From NCBI RefSeq assembly GCF_001730285.1, contig NZ_MIJZ01000012.1, forward strand, positions 310,001 to 374,000: a stretch of DNA of 64,000 bases, in the 5' to 3' direction. Of the stretch, positions 8,789 to 19,215 are shown piece by piece. Both the position numbers and the translations under genes were made by a program. This DNA is from Enterococcus ureasiticus (lineage in GTDB: Bacteria; Bacillota; Bacilli; Lactobacillales; Enterococcaceae). Each line of letters begins with the position of its first letter. Positions within the stretch are counted from its first letter, which is position 1. The notes under the pieces were generated by a model, which saw nothing but the letters and a program-made list of their open reading frames with translations, was not told the DNA's origin and ran no database searches.

Positions 8789-8847
8789 TATTTTTATCTG
8801 CTATTTTTCTAGTCAGTAGATATTTTGATTGCTTCCTTTTGTATCGT

Positions 8848-10314
<1,467 letters not shown>

Positions 10315-10459
10315 TCATTGATTTAGTGTATAATTGATTTAATAAACTTATCTTAACACGAGAAGATGCGAAGTTATTTTTATGTTTCTTGCGTGATTTT
10401 CATTATTTCGATCCATTTTCATACTTGTGAAAATGAATTATCTTAAAGGAGTTTTTTTG

Positions 10460-11257
10460 ATGCTTGATCTATTTGATTTTCTCCATTATTTAAATACAAA
10501 TAAACGAGATGCAACCTATTCACGAATCATCATTTATCTCTTTTCTCATCTCAATGAAATTCGGACACTAACCATTACCGAGGTTGCGGAACGTTGCTTT
10601 GTCTCACCAGCAACGCTAACACGATTCTGCCGTCACTTTGGGATATCAAGCTTTGCTTCTTTACGGGAATCTTTGGTTTCTTTGGGAACAATGAAAAAAC
10701 ACAGCGGTTTACGAATGAAAGAACAAGAATTAAGTGATCTAAAAAGTGATCCTAAGGGCTATCTTGCCTCTTATGGAACCGAAATTATCACAGCAATCAA
10801 CGATGTTCAGCAAACAATCGATATTGAGCAAGTCGATCAAATTTTGGCGGATATCCATCAAGCAGAAGAAGTTGTTCTGATCGGCTACAGCTCAACATTG
10901 GAACTAGCAAAAGACCTACAAACTTCTTTTCTACTAAGTCAAAAGCTGATTTTTGTGGGTGAAACTGAGGAAACACAGCAAGCTTTTGTTACAGAGCTTA
11001 GCGAAAAATCAATTGTGATCGTCATTTCATCTTACGGTTCACTACTTAACCGCAGTAGTGACCTAATGAGAAAAATCAGTGATAGTCCAGCTAAATCGAT
11101 TCTTTTAACGCAACATACACAAAATACGCTGACCACTCAATTCGATCTGTCCGTTAATGTGACTACAACAAATTATGTGCGTATCGGTAATTATCCGTTA
11201 ACCTTTTTTCTAGATTATTTTGCACGTCGGTATGCCAGTTTATATCAAGAAATTTAG
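10460..11257 (+). CDS. RpiR-family regulator (HTH plus SIS domain)
   Basis: A sugar-phosphate-sensing regulator. An N-terminal helix-turn-helix (TITEVAERCFVSPATLTRFCRHFG, residues about 34-57) is followed by a SIS domain (residues about 110-245) containing VVLIGYSST and VIVISSYGS. I use ATG 10460, because AAAGGAG lies 8 bases upstream; a longer frame begins at 10427 without a site. It is divergent from the GH1 gene, so control of that gene by a phosphosugar is likely. Length 265 residues is normal. Confidence 0.9.
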   Translation: MLDLFDFLHYLNTNKRDATYSRIIIYLFSHLNEIRTLTITEVAERCFVSPATLTRFCRHFGISSFASLRESLVSLGTMKKHSGLRMKEQELSDLKSDPKGYLASYGTEIITAINDVQQTIDIEQVDQILADIHQAEEVVLIGYSSTLELAKDLQTSFLLSQKLIFVGETEETQQAFVTELSEKSIVIVISSYGSLLNRSSDLMRKISDSPAKSILLTQHTQNTLTTQFDLSVNVTTTNYVRIGNYPLTFFLDYFARRYASLYQEI

Positions 11258-11300
11258 GTAAAATCATTTATGCATTAACTATTAAAAAAAGGAGAAAAAT

Positions 11301-11903
11301 ATGGGGTTATTTGATTTTTTTAAACACACAGAACCAAAAGATGTCATCAATTTAGATGAGGAAGTAGCAAAAATTGTCGCAATCTATGAAACCTATCCTG
11401 AATTTCCAGCGATGTCGGAAGATCGAAATGTGGATGAATGGCTAGAATCGATTGCCAAAGGTACAAGTAAAATTGTTCCCAGAGAAAGCATGATCCGTAA
11501 TGAAGATGGTTTACTTCCTGGCGAAGTGATTATACTCGATTGGGTCAATGGAAAAGATTCTACTACTGCAATTTTTCCGGAATTCTTTGAAATGGAGTTA
11601 GGGATCGATCCAGTAGAAACAACAAATGAACTGCTTTTTGCTGACTATTTAGATATTTTGAATGATGCTTCGGTTATCAATTCTTGGACTTTGTTTCAAT
11701 TGAATGAGGTATTGAAAGAAAACGGATTAACTAAATGTGACACCAAAGAACAAGCCGTTCAATTACTAAAAAAAGAATTTACTACTGATTATATTCTCAA
11801 TATGGTCGATCCTGGCATTTATATTTTAATGGATAAAGGACAAAAAATTGTTGGAAAATATGCGGATGTTATTCATGACTATTTAGACACTCCGCCAAAA
11901 TAA
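11301..11903 (+). CDS. Conserved-looking cytoplasmic protein of unknown function (200 aa)
   Basis: I do not recognise a named family with certainty. It starts MGLFDFFK after a good AAGGAG. It is acidic and soluble, with no signal or membrane segment. Residues about 130-165 (SWTLFQLNEVLKENGLTKCDTKEQAVQLL) resemble a SAP-like helix-extended-loop-helix. A strong terminator follows, so it is probably monocistronic or a tail of the RpiR transcript. Confidence 0.7.
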   Translation: MGLFDFFKHTEPKDVINLDEEVAKIVAIYETYPEFPAMSEDRNVDEWLESIAKGTSKIVPRESMIRNEDGLLPGEVIILDWVNGKDSTTAIFPEFFEMELGIDPVETTNELLFADYLDILNDASVINSWTLFQLNEVLKENGLTKCDTKEQAVQLLKKEFTTDYILNMVDPGIYILMDKGQKIVGKYADVIHDYLDTPPK

Positions 11904-11948
11904 AAGAGAAGCTGGACTAACATTAAATGTCGGTCCAGCTTCTTTTTT
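11904..11948. terminator. Strong terminator between convergent genes
   Basis: GAGAAGCTGGAC pairs with GTCCAGCTTCTTTTTT across a 17-base loop. A runs and T runs on both sides suit both directions. Confidence 0.9.
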
Positions 11949-11952
11949 ATTT

Positions 11953-14247
11953 TTATCCAACTAACTCCCAAGGACCCCATTGTTCTGTTCCTGGTACGTT
12001 TCCTTGCGTCCACCATTTTGCTTTGTATGTTTTACCTTGGTAGGTTACAACATCTCCGCCATTATAAGCCTTAGCTGCATCCCATGCATTGCTTACAGGA
12101 GGAGTTGTGCTTTCTTTTGTTTTCACAGCGACTGAATTGCTATCTGCTGAAAGATTTCCCGCAGCATCATACGCTTTCACTGTGTAATTATAAGTTGTAT
12201 TCGCGATTAAATTTGCATCCGTGTAGCTTGTTTCAGCAACCGTTCCTACTAATACACCATCACGGTATACTTTGTAACCAACGAGCTTCACGTTGTCAGT
12301 AGAAGCTGACCAGCTTAATGCAGCACTATTTTCGGTAACTGTTCCAGCAACTAGATTTGCAGGTGTTGTCGGTGGTGTTGTATCTGTCGGATCTGGATTG
12401 ACTGCTCCTCCACCATAAATCGTTTGTTTGCTAAGTTCTGCACCATTTTTAGCAATCCGCTGAGTCAACGCAATACTGCTGATACGATTCACATCAACTG
12501 CGGCTGCACTAGACTTCAATCTAAAGGTATAACTTGCACCTTGTGGAATTTGCTGTGCATCGTATACAGAAGATAAATCGACCACTACATTACCATTTTC
12601 TACCGTTACGGTTCCTGCTTTATAATCACCTGCTGTCAACGTTTCTGCTGCATTGACTGGGATATATAATTTTGGTAATTTCACCGTTTCAAAAGCTGCT
12701 TCAACTGCTTTTAAAACATCTCCTGTTTCTCCAGAAGTTTCATTATTTTTGACTGTTATTTCATAACCAGCGCCATTTTCACTATATGGTGTAATCGTTG
12801 CTTTGACATTTAAGTCTGCATAAACAGTTTTATTTGCTTGTAGAGCAGTTGAACCAAATAGACCTGTCTTGATCGCTTTCGTTAATTCGTCACGTTTCGT
12901 TGTATCTGTCGCTTTATCTTGTGACTGCATCCATGAAATCACGCCACCTAATTGGTTGTTTTTCACATATTCTGCTTTATAACCGATTGAACGAGGATTG
13001 TCATAGGTATAAAATTCGCCAGTTTTTTGATTGTACATGTAAGGCGCTTTAGCTACATCATCCCAATATTCTTTTAAGTCAGGTGATTTCACTTTAAGAT
13101 CAGCAATATTACGATAAGGCCAAACGCCACCAGCACGTCCGCCATCACCTGATTTTAATGGATTTTTATTATTGGCACCATAGGTTGGTGATAAATCTGC
13201 ATCTTTATTATTTTTTTCTGCGGCTTGGAATAAACCAGGATGAGCTGCGTCTGTCCCTTGTGCTACTTTGTTCCAGCCACGAGTATAGAAAGCTGCTCCA
13301 ATCACGATTTTACTTGATGGTGCACCATTTGTTTGCAAGTATTTCACTGTTTGATCGACAGAAAATCCACTCGCATAATTGGGATCTGCTGGATTGCCAT
13401 AAAGCGCGCTATGATGTGCACTGTTCGGTGTCCAAGCACCGTTCATATCATAGGTCATCACATTGGCAAAATCGATTACTTTAAATAATTGCGCAACATC
13501 TACACCATTTTTCAAGGTATTTTGTGAAGCAGGTAAGGCAACTGAAAGTTCATAGGTCTTTCCTAAATCTTTTCCCTGTTTGTCAATTGCTGTACGAATA
13601 TCTTGTAAGAGTGTGATAAAGTTTTGTTTGTCTTCAGGTTTTGCATGTGGTGTGCCTTCGTCATTGGTATTATCAACCTTATCCGGTTCACGAACAGAAG
13701 CAGGATATTCCCAATCTAAATCGACAAAGTCCATATTTGTATATTTGATGAATTTAGCAATATTGCTGACAAAATTCGCTCGAATCGCAGGGTTCGCTGC
13801 CACATCAGAAAAATCACCTGATTTAGACCAGCCACCGATTGAAATACCAATTTTTAAGTTAGGGTTTTTCGCCCGAATATCTTGAATGGCATTTAAAACA
13901 CCTGCACTGGCACTATTCCACTGAACACCCTCTTGCCCAACAGGTGCGCCAACTGCTGCATCTTTGTCTGTAAATTTCAAATTACCGCTGCTGTCAAAAT
14001 CTAAAAAAGCATAGTTTAAATGAGTCAATTGATCTGCTGGAATATCTTTAGGATAGAAATTATCTTCCCCACCCCAAATCGACCAATCACCATAGTACAT
14101 TACATTGCGGTATTGCGAAGGTTCTGCCGCTTCCACAGTCTTACTTGGTACTAACACGGATAAGGATAAAACTAAACTAGAAACAACAAGTACTAGAGCA
14201 GACAAAACATTTACATTTTTTCTAAATACTTTTTTCAAATTCTCCAC
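11953..14247 (-). CDS. Secreted GH18 chitinase with Fn3 and chitin-binding domains
   Basis: Hydrolyses chitin outside the cell. Signal peptide about residues 1-41 ends near VEAAEP. The GH18 barrel spans about 45-460, with the catalytic motif MDFVDLDWEYP (acid Glu about 179) and upstream SIGGWS. A middle beta domain (about 470-610) is followed by Fn3 (about 630-712, PANLVAGTVTENSAALSWSA) and a C-terminal CBM5/12 (AWDAAKAYNGGDVVTYQGK to the end) with exposed tryptophans (KWWTQGN). Length 764 residues. A cre-like site in the upstream region suggests carbon catabolite control. Confidence 0.95.
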   Translation of the reverse strand: MENLKKVFRKNVNVLSALVLVVSSLVLSLSVLVPSKTVEAAEPSQYRNVMYYGDWSIWGGEDNFYPKDIPADQLTHLNYAFLDFDSSGNLKFTDKDAAVGAPVGQEGVQWNSASAGVLNAIQDIRAKNPNLKIGISIGGWSKSGDFSDVAANPAIRANFVSNIAKFIKYTNMDFVDLDWEYPASVREPDKVDNTNDEGTPHAKPEDKQNFITLLQDIRTAIDKQGKDLGKTYELSVALPASQNTLKNGVDVAQLFKVIDFANVMTYDMNGAWTPNSAHHSALYGNPADPNYASGFSVDQTVKYLQTNGAPSSKIVIGAAFYTRGWNKVAQGTDAAHPGLFQAAEKNNKDADLSPTYGANNKNPLKSGDGGRAGGVWPYRNIADLKVKSPDLKEYWDDVAKAPYMYNQKTGEFYTYDNPRSIGYKAEYVKNNQLGGVISWMQSQDKATDTTKRDELTKAIKTGLFGSTALQANKTVYADLNVKATITPYSENGAGYEITVKNNETSGETGDVLKAVEAAFETVKLPKLYIPVNAAETLTAGDYKAGTVTVENGNVVVDLSSVYDAQQIPQGASYTFRLKSSAAAVDVNRISSIALTQRIAKNGAELSKQTIYGGGAVNPDPTDTTPPTTPANLVAGTVTENSAALSWSASTDNVKLVGYKVYRDGVLVGTVAETSYTDANLIANTTYNYTVKAYDAAGNLSADSNSVAVKTKESTTPPVSNAWDAAKAYNGGDVVTYQGKTYKAKWWTQGNVPGTEQWGPWELVG

Positions 14248-14392
14248 CTCGTTTTAAGTTTTATTGTGCAGTTTAACCGTACTTAATGACTCTCAGCTTT
14301 CTTCATGTAGCAAAAAGAAAACTGTTTTTACTTTTGACTAGCACCTCCTGTTGTTCTTTTCATTTCACTTCATAATAATATAACATTTCGCG

Positions 14393-14406
14393 TGAAAGCG
14401 CTAACG
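14393..14406 (-). promoter_or_regulatory. cre-like site upstream of the chitinase gene
   Basis: TGAAAGCGCTAACG differs from the CcpA consensus (TGWAANCGNTNWCA) only in the last base. It is about 150 bases upstream of the chitinase start, close to an AT-rich TATATTATTAT stretch that may hold the -10, so CcpA binding would repress the gene. The 303-base spacer (14248-14550) shows nothing else firm. Confidence 0.55.
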
Positions 14407-14550
14407 ATATACATCTTTAAAAAATATTTTTTTATTATTCAAAAAATATATCGATTAAGTAGATAGCAAAATGTGAGAACAACCTAAATGACTCCCAAGT
14501 AACGTCTGTAAAAAATAAACTACCTTGAAAGTCATTTTTACTTTGTTTGA

Positions 14551-15258
14551 TCAATTAACCAACATGTATCCTTTTGAGCGTACCGTTCGGATATATATTG
14601 GTTCGAAAGAATCGTCCTCAAGTTTCTTTCTCAAATGAAAGATCAAACTAGCCACTCGATATTTTTTATCCCCTTTTTCTTTTCCCCATATGTTCATATA
14701 TAGTTCTTCATAAGAAATTGCTTCACCTTTTTTATCACTCAACAATTCCAATATTTTAAATTCTGATTTAGTTAGTGCTATTTCGTTTTTTTCTCCAATT
14801 TTCACTGAAAAATTCGTAGGAATCAATTCTATTTCAAAAGCCTTTTCTGCTTCTGTTGACTGCTTAGTACGTTCATTTTTACCCTGATTTACCTGTCTAT
14901 CTGATCTTCTTTCCAGAGTCTTTGTAATAAACAAACAAAATTCATATGCATCTGTGTGACTGTCAAAAGTGGTATCTGCCCCAAATTGAAGATGAATGAC
15001 CCGCTTGACTTTCGTTGACTCCTCAGATAAAACCCAGATAAAACAATTCGATAAACTTCTTACTTTGATAATTAATTCGCATGTCAGACCAATATCTTCT
15101 AATCCTGATTCGATGATAATTACAGCGTTCATTTCAGATATTCTTTCGTCTAATTCACCAGAATCAATTTGATGAACCAAATATCCCCCTTCTTTTAATT
15201 CTGATATACATTCTAATTTATTAATCTCAACTTCGTTTACTACAGCTATGTTAAACAT
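14551..15258 (-). CDS. Winged-helix (OmpR/PhoB-type) regulator with degenerate receiver
   Basis: The C-terminal residues about 150-234 form an OmpR-type winged helix (LTKSEFKILELLSDKKGEAISYEELYMNIWG, then RVASLIFHLRKKL and YIRTVRSKGYMLV). The N-terminal 110 residues have receiver-like alternation, but where the phospho-Asp should end strand 3 the sequence reads VIIIESG, and no acidic triad is evident. It therefore probably works without phosphorylation or by ligand binding. No histidine kinase gene is adjacent. It lies downstream of nothing obvious and convergent to none; targets unknown. Confidence 0.85.
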   Translation of the reverse strand: MFNIAVVNEVEINKLECISELKEGGYLVHQIDSGELDERISEMNAVIIIESGLEDIGLTCELIIKVRSLSNCFIWVLSEESTKVKRVIHLQFGADTTFDSHTDAYEFCLFITKTLERRSDRQVNQGKNERTKQSTEAEKAFEIELIPTNFSVKIGEKNEIALTKSEFKILELLSDKKGEAISYEELYMNIWGKEKGDKKYRVASLIFHLRKKLEDDSFEPIYIRTVRSKGYMLVN

Positions 15259-15462
15259 TTTTACTCCTTTTTAATGATGATTTAGATTTTATTTCACGTA
15301 TCACAAATTTTTTCAAAGCATTTTCAATTATTTTCTTTCTAATAATTAGTATAAAAAAAATAGAGCACTTTTATTATTAAAATCAAGTGTAAATATTATC
15401 TTTTTTTGATAACGTTTATATTCCTTGTTCTACTGAAAAAATAATCCAACTTCCTTATAAAG

Positions 15463-15498
15463 TAAAAAAAGTCACTCTAAGAATAGGTGTGACTTTCT
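15463..15498 (-). terminator. Terminator of the Crp/Fnr-family gene
   Basis: On the minus strand GAAAGTCAC pairs with GTGACTTTTTTT, giving a stem followed by a T run. It lies in the 346-base spacer 15259-15604, which otherwise appears to hold only the upstream region of the winged-helix gene. Confidence 0.65.
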
Positions 15499-15604
15499 TC
15501 TTATAAATTTTTTTGAAGTAAATCTTGCTTGAGAGTATCTCTTCCTCTTTGTCTGCTTAAAAAAAGAAAAACATTGGGTATCAGCACGTCATGTACTCTA
15601 TCTT

Positions 15605-16279
15605 TCAATATTCGATCAATCCTGTAGCTAATTCTTTTAATTTATCTCGGTTTAACTGATAGTTTTTGCCCTGCTTTGTAACCAATCCTGCTTTTTGAAA
15701 CTCGGTCAGAGTATAAATCAAATGTCTGTAACTAACACCGAGAAACTCAGCAGTTTCTGTTTGTTTCTCTGCGTATATTCCTTCAACTTCTGTTTGCAGC
15801 ATGTAAGCAGATAAACGATATTTTAGTTCATAATTTTGATTATTTGAAAAGTGTTCCACTCTTGATAAGACTTTTTCACCTAAATATTTGGCAATAATTC
15901 TCAGAAAATGGTTATCATTCAATAATTCTTGCTTTATCGCATGATAAGGTAACATTAGACAAATACACTGATCAATTGCTTGTACATCTTTGACTTGTTC
16001 TTCCACTTCTAATAGAGAAAGTTCACCGATAAAATCGCCTTGTCCTAAAAATTGTATCAGAGAACGTCGGCCATTTTCGTGTATTTTATAAATTTTAGCT
16101 CTGCCTTCGATCAAGAAAAAAAGATGTTCTACTTGTTTATCAAATCGAACAATATATTCTTTTTTATCATAAACACTAAGCTTGGCATGTTGTAACAATG
16201 CATCTGAAAAGTAGTCACGTAGACTAGTTACGCTTCCTCCAGTTAATTCAGCTAGTTGATCTAAACGATATGTTTTCAT
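15605..16279 (-). CDS. Crp/Fnr-family regulator (YeiL-like)
   Basis: A cyclic-nucleotide-binding-type beta barrel (residues about 30-125, with HLFFLIEGRAKIYKIHENGRRSLIQFLGQGDFIGELSLL) is followed by a helix-turn-helix (about 160-205, ETAEFLGVSYRHLIYTLTEFQKAGLV). Residues for cAMP binding are not evident, as in most Firmicute members. It is divergent from a YczE-like membrane protein across a spacer with tandem repeats; regulation of that neighbour is plausible. The start is preceded by GGAGG. Confidence 0.88.
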   Translation of the reverse strand: MKTYRLDQLAELTGGSVTSLRDYFSDALLQHAKLSVYDKKEYIVRFDKQVEHLFFLIEGRAKIYKIHENGRRSLIQFLGQGDFIGELSLLEVEEQVKDVQAIDQCICLMLPYHAIKQELLNDNHFLRIIAKYLGEKVLSRVEHFSNNQNYELKYRLSAYMLQTEVEGIYAEKQTETAEFLGVSYRHLIYTLTEFQKAGLVTKQGKNYQLNRDKLKELATGLIEY

Positions 16280-16430
16280 TTCTCCTCCTTAAAACATGAG
16301 ATATCTCCTATTATTATGACTGACTATCCAGTAAATTACTACTAAGAGGTAGTTGGACTTCATTATTTTTCTGTAAAATTTGAGTGATATTTGATTCATC
16401 TTTTATAACGTCTAACTTCTCAGGCTAAGC

Positions 16431-16686
16431 GAGTCGGTTCAGCTTTTATACTATCTAGCTTCTCAGGCTAACCGTTTGGTAAAAAGATAAAATAGGATTG
16501 TGCAAAAAGCGCACTCGCCCATTTTCCTATTTTTCCGTCAAGGTTAAACGAGCCGGTTCAGCTTTTATGTTATCTAGCTTCTCAGGCTAACCTTTCGGTA
16601 AAAAGATAAAATAGGATTGTGCAAAAAGCGCACTCGCCCATTTTCCTATTTTTCCGTCAAGGTTAAACGAGCCGGTTCAGCTTTTA
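16431..16686. repeat. Tandem repeat, 119-bp unit, two full copies plus a partial
   Basis: Units start at 16431, 16550 and 16669 (last one 18 bases). Each begins GAGYCGGTTCAGCTTTTA and contains TCTAGCTTCTCAGGCTAACC and an internal hairpin (AAAATAGGA with TCCTATTTT, inside it GTGC/GCGCAC). The copies differ at only a few positions. A diverged partial copy also precedes the first (16401-16427). The array fills most of the 16280-16702 spacer and ends just before the ribosome site of the YczE-like gene. Confidence 0.9.
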
Positions 16687-16702
16687 AATTTAGGAGGTTA
16701 TT

Positions 16703-17329
16703 ATGAAAAAGGTTTTGTCTTCTCTTTTCTTTTACACACTTAGTGGAATTGGGATTAGTTTCACTCTAAAAGCCGATATTGGGGTCAGTAGTTTCAATTC
16801 ATTGAATGTTGCTATTGCTCAGATTAGTGGCATCCAAGTTGGCACAGTCACTTTTTTATTGAATAGCTTATTTTTGATTCTCTTTATTTCATTATCAAAA
16901 CAAAAGCAATTCTTCAACTATTTATTGATGTTCCTTTCAATACTGTGTCTGGGCAGTATCATCAACTTCTTTTCATACACCGTATTGGCACCTTTACGTT
17001 TGGATAATTATTTTCTTAGATTAGCCATTTTTGTCTTTGGTACGTGTGTGTCAGGTGTTGCTACTGGGATGGTCGTTTCACTGGGCGTTTTGCCATTTCC
17101 TATCGAAAGTGTCTGTATTGCCTTATCAGAGTTGACAGGGCACTCTTTCGCCAAGTTTAGATACGGTATTGATTTGTTCTCTGTCATCGTTTCATTCGCG
17201 CTTTCATTTATTTACGGTCTACCAATTTTTGTCAGAGAAGGAACGCTTATCAGTTTGTTCTTATTATCTGGGGTTATTTCTAAGACAAAGGCAAATTACG
17301 AAACCTATTTACTCAATCAAAAAAGTTAA
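16703..17329 (+). CDS. YczE/YitT-like integral membrane protein
   Basis: A 208-residue protein with five or six hydrophobic helices. The N-terminus GIGISFTLKADIGVSSFNSLNVAIAQ and a later GVATGMVVSLGVLPFPIESVCIALSE repeat match the YczE/YyaS family. AGGAGG precedes the ATG. Family function is poorly known (B. subtilis YczE affects peptide antibiotic production). It is divergent from the Crp/Fnr-type gene. Confidence 0.8.
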   Translation: MKKVLSSLFFYTLSGIGISFTLKADIGVSSFNSLNVAIAQISGIQVGTVTFLLNSLFLILFISLSKQKQFFNYLLMFLSILCLGSIINFFSYTVLAPLRLDNYFLRLAIFVFGTCVSGVATGMVVSLGVLPFPIESVCIALSELTGHSFAKFRYGIDLFSVIVSFALSFIYGLPIFVREGTLISLFLLSGVISKTKANYETYLLNQKS

Positions 17330-17336
17330 AAACAGC

Positions 17337-17381
17337 AAAAAAACGGAAGAAAAGTAAAATCATCTCTTCTTCCGTTTTTTG
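17337..17381. terminator. Bidirectional terminator
   Basis: AAACGGAAGAA pairs with TTCTTCCGTTTTTT, with A and T runs flanking, between the convergent YczE-like and LssY-like genes. Confidence 0.85.
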
Positions 17382-17384
17382 TTA

Positions 17385-18173
17385 TTAGTCCATTTTAATA
17401 AAAGGCAATGCACCGTCAGTAAAAATTTCATCACCACCGCCGTTGCGACCATGATAACTGGTTGTAAAGTGTTCCACTACTTCAATTGAAATTGATTTAT
17501 TCGATTGTTTGAATGTTTCTAGTACAAAATCCCGTTCTTGATCAACATCTGAATTGATTTTATGTGTGACTTGCCCTGTAAAAAATGAAAATCCAACTTT
17601 TTTATCATAAGTTGCAGCCCCTAACCAATCTGCTTCTCTTCCTCCAGGTAAATACCAGTTATCAGGTGTTTTCCAAACGCGGACATGATGTCTTCTTCTT
17701 GGATTATTTTCAATTTCTTTTTCAAATGCTAGATCCTGTTTTTTATTAAATAAAAATAAGGAACTGACCGGTGCGCTAGGATAAGATTTTCCAAATACAC
17801 TTGCCGTGACCATGTGCAAACTAGAACGTAATGACAAGGGTTCAGCTTTTGTCCAGCCAGAGCTTAAAAAGAGTTGTTCCAAATCAGCTTCTGATCCTGT
17901 AAAAGCTATATTGATAGGATCACCAAGCAATCCATCACTAGTTCTAGAGCGACCAATAAAATAATCTGGCAGATAGCGACCTGTCAATAATTTATTAATA
18001 AAAGGAATCACCAGATAAGAGCTAAATAACCATAAAATAATGTACAAAAAAATATGGATTTTCCTTGTTAAAATTTCTGAGAATAGTGACTTATAAACTA
18101 AATAACCTAAAATAATGATAAAAATAAACCGAAATAATCTAAAAATACTGTTCAGTAATGTTTGCTTTTTCAT
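17385..18173 (-). CDS. Membrane protein with LssY C-terminal domain
   Basis: Two N-terminal membrane helices (residues about 10-28 and 38-60) anchor an extracellular or cytoplasmic domain (about 80-255) resembling the LssY_C family: LLGDPINIAFTGSEADLEQLFLSSGW, then KRRHHVRVW-type and WLGAATYD motifs, and a late KINSDVDQERDFV. The family is conserved but without clear biochemistry. The upstream 70-aa gene is 23 bases away and probably cotranscribed. Confidence 0.75.
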   Translation of the reverse strand: MKKQTLLNSIFRLFRFIFIIILGYLVYKSLFSEILTRKIHIFLYIILWLFSSYLVIPFINKLLTGRYLPDYFIGRSRTSDGLLGDPINIAFTGSEADLEQLFLSSGWTKAEPLSLRSSLHMVTASVFGKSYPSAPVSSLFLFNKKQDLAFEKEIENNPRRRHHVRVWKTPDNWYLPGGREADWLGAATYDKKVGFSFFTGQVTHKINSDVDQERDFVLETFKQSNKSISIEVVEHFTTSYHGRNGGGDEIFTDGALPFIKMD

Positions 18174-18196
18174 TTAAATCCTCCTAATTAAAATGG

Positions 18197-18409
18197 TTAT
18201 TGTTCTTTTTCCTCTGGATCATACGGAATATACTGACTGTAATTATCCAATTCCCCTTCAAACACATCATTGGCAAAATTACTATAAGACCCTACACCCA
18301 TCGTTCCTATATCCGTACTTGTTTCTGTCATGTTATTCATGATTTTTGCCTTGTATTCTGCAGCGGTGATTACTGCTCCTGTTTGGAGATTTTTATAAAA
18401 TTTAGGCAT
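18197..18409 (-). CDS. Hypothetical small protein (70 aa)
   Basis: Not recognised. A soluble acidic protein beginning MPKFYKNLQTGAVITAAEYKAKIMNN; the first 20 residues look like a short domain seen at the N-terminus of some small Firmicute proteins. A GAAGGGA ribosome site lies just upstream. It lies directly upstream of the LssY-like gene on the same strand. Confidence 0.55.
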   Translation of the reverse strand: MPKFYKNLQTGAVITAAEYKAKIMNNMTETSTDIGTMGVGSYSNFANDVFEGELDNYSQYIPYDPEEKEQ

Positions 18410-18507
18410 TTCCCTTCATCCTTTCTTGAACAGAGTCCTTTTAATTAAATTATACCACTTCTTATATAAGGTCTCCTAATATCACTTAGGTTATTAAATA
18501 AAAAAAC

Positions 18508-18542
18508 AACTGGGATATAACTCTTAGAGTCATATCCCAGTC
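18508..18542 (-). terminator. Terminator of the LysM protein gene (repeat family)
   Basis: ACTGGGATATGACTC pairs with GAGTTATATCCCAGT on the minus strand and is followed by a T run. The sequence and its flank (TTATCTAGAT, CCATATGA) recur at 24783-24819. Confidence 0.85.
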
Positions 18543-18639
18543 ATATGGAATCTAGATAAACAATGGTGAAACGAAATATCCTTCGATTCTACCTTCACTT
18601 TAAAAGCTCTATAAGACACTCATGTTTGGTCTATTTTGC

Positions 18640-19215
18640 TTAATACCAACCATTGGCCATCCAGAATGCTTGTGCTGCTTCCCATGAACCATAACGTCCT
18701 GCCACATAGCTATCTGCTACGCTTTCTTGGTTGGCTTCTGAGTAATCTCCATTTAGGTAAGAAGCATCTAATTGATATCTACCGATATATTTACCATTAG
18801 TTGCACTATAAGAACCGCTAGATTCTTTTTGTGCGATCCATTCTTTTGCAGAAGAGGTAGTCGCAGCAGTTGTTGATGTAGCTGGTGCTTCTTCTACAAC
18901 TGGTGCGGCTGGTGCTTGCGTTTCCTGTACAGGAACTGCTGCTTGTTTTTGAGCTGGTGCTTGTACCGTTTCTTCAGCAGTACGGATCGTTAACTGTTCT
19001 CCTTCAAAGATCATATTTATATTAGAAATATTATTAACTTTTGCAATTAGATCGATCAAGCTATTGTCTCCATTAAATTGGTGAGAGATAGTAGATAATG
19101 TATCACCAGATTTTACTGTATATAAGCTATCAGCGTGCGCGTCAGTCGTTCCCATAAAAATTCCAAATCCTGCAGTCAAAGTTGTTGCTAATAAAATCGT
19201 TTTAAGTGATTTCAT
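18640..19215 (-). CDS. Secreted LysM protein with C-terminal lysozyme-like (Apf/Sag-type) domain
   Basis: A cell-wall protein. Signal peptide about residues 1-28 (cleavage near DAHADS), LysM about 30-75 (YTVKSGDTLSTISHQFNG), an Ala/Pro/Gln-rich linker, then a short C-terminal domain SSAKEWIAQKESSGSYSATNGKYIGRYQL to the terminal NGWY, as in aggregation-promoting-factor and SceD-like proteins, with a conserved Glu in QKESSG as possible catalytic residue. I use ATG 19215, after AAAGGAG; a 21-residue longer frame has no site. The 19216-19595 spacer upstream has several TGTTAC/TGTAAC hexamers. Confidence 0.85.
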   Translation of the reverse strand: MKSLKTILLATTLTAGFGIFMGTTDAHADSLYTVKSGDTLSTISHQFNGDNSLIDLIAKVNNISNINMIFEGEQLTIRTAEETVQAPAQKQAAVPVQETQAPAAPVVEEAPATSTTAATTSSAKEWIAQKESSGSYSATNGKYIGRYQLDASYLNGDYSEANQESVADSYVAGRYGSWEAAQAFWMANGWY

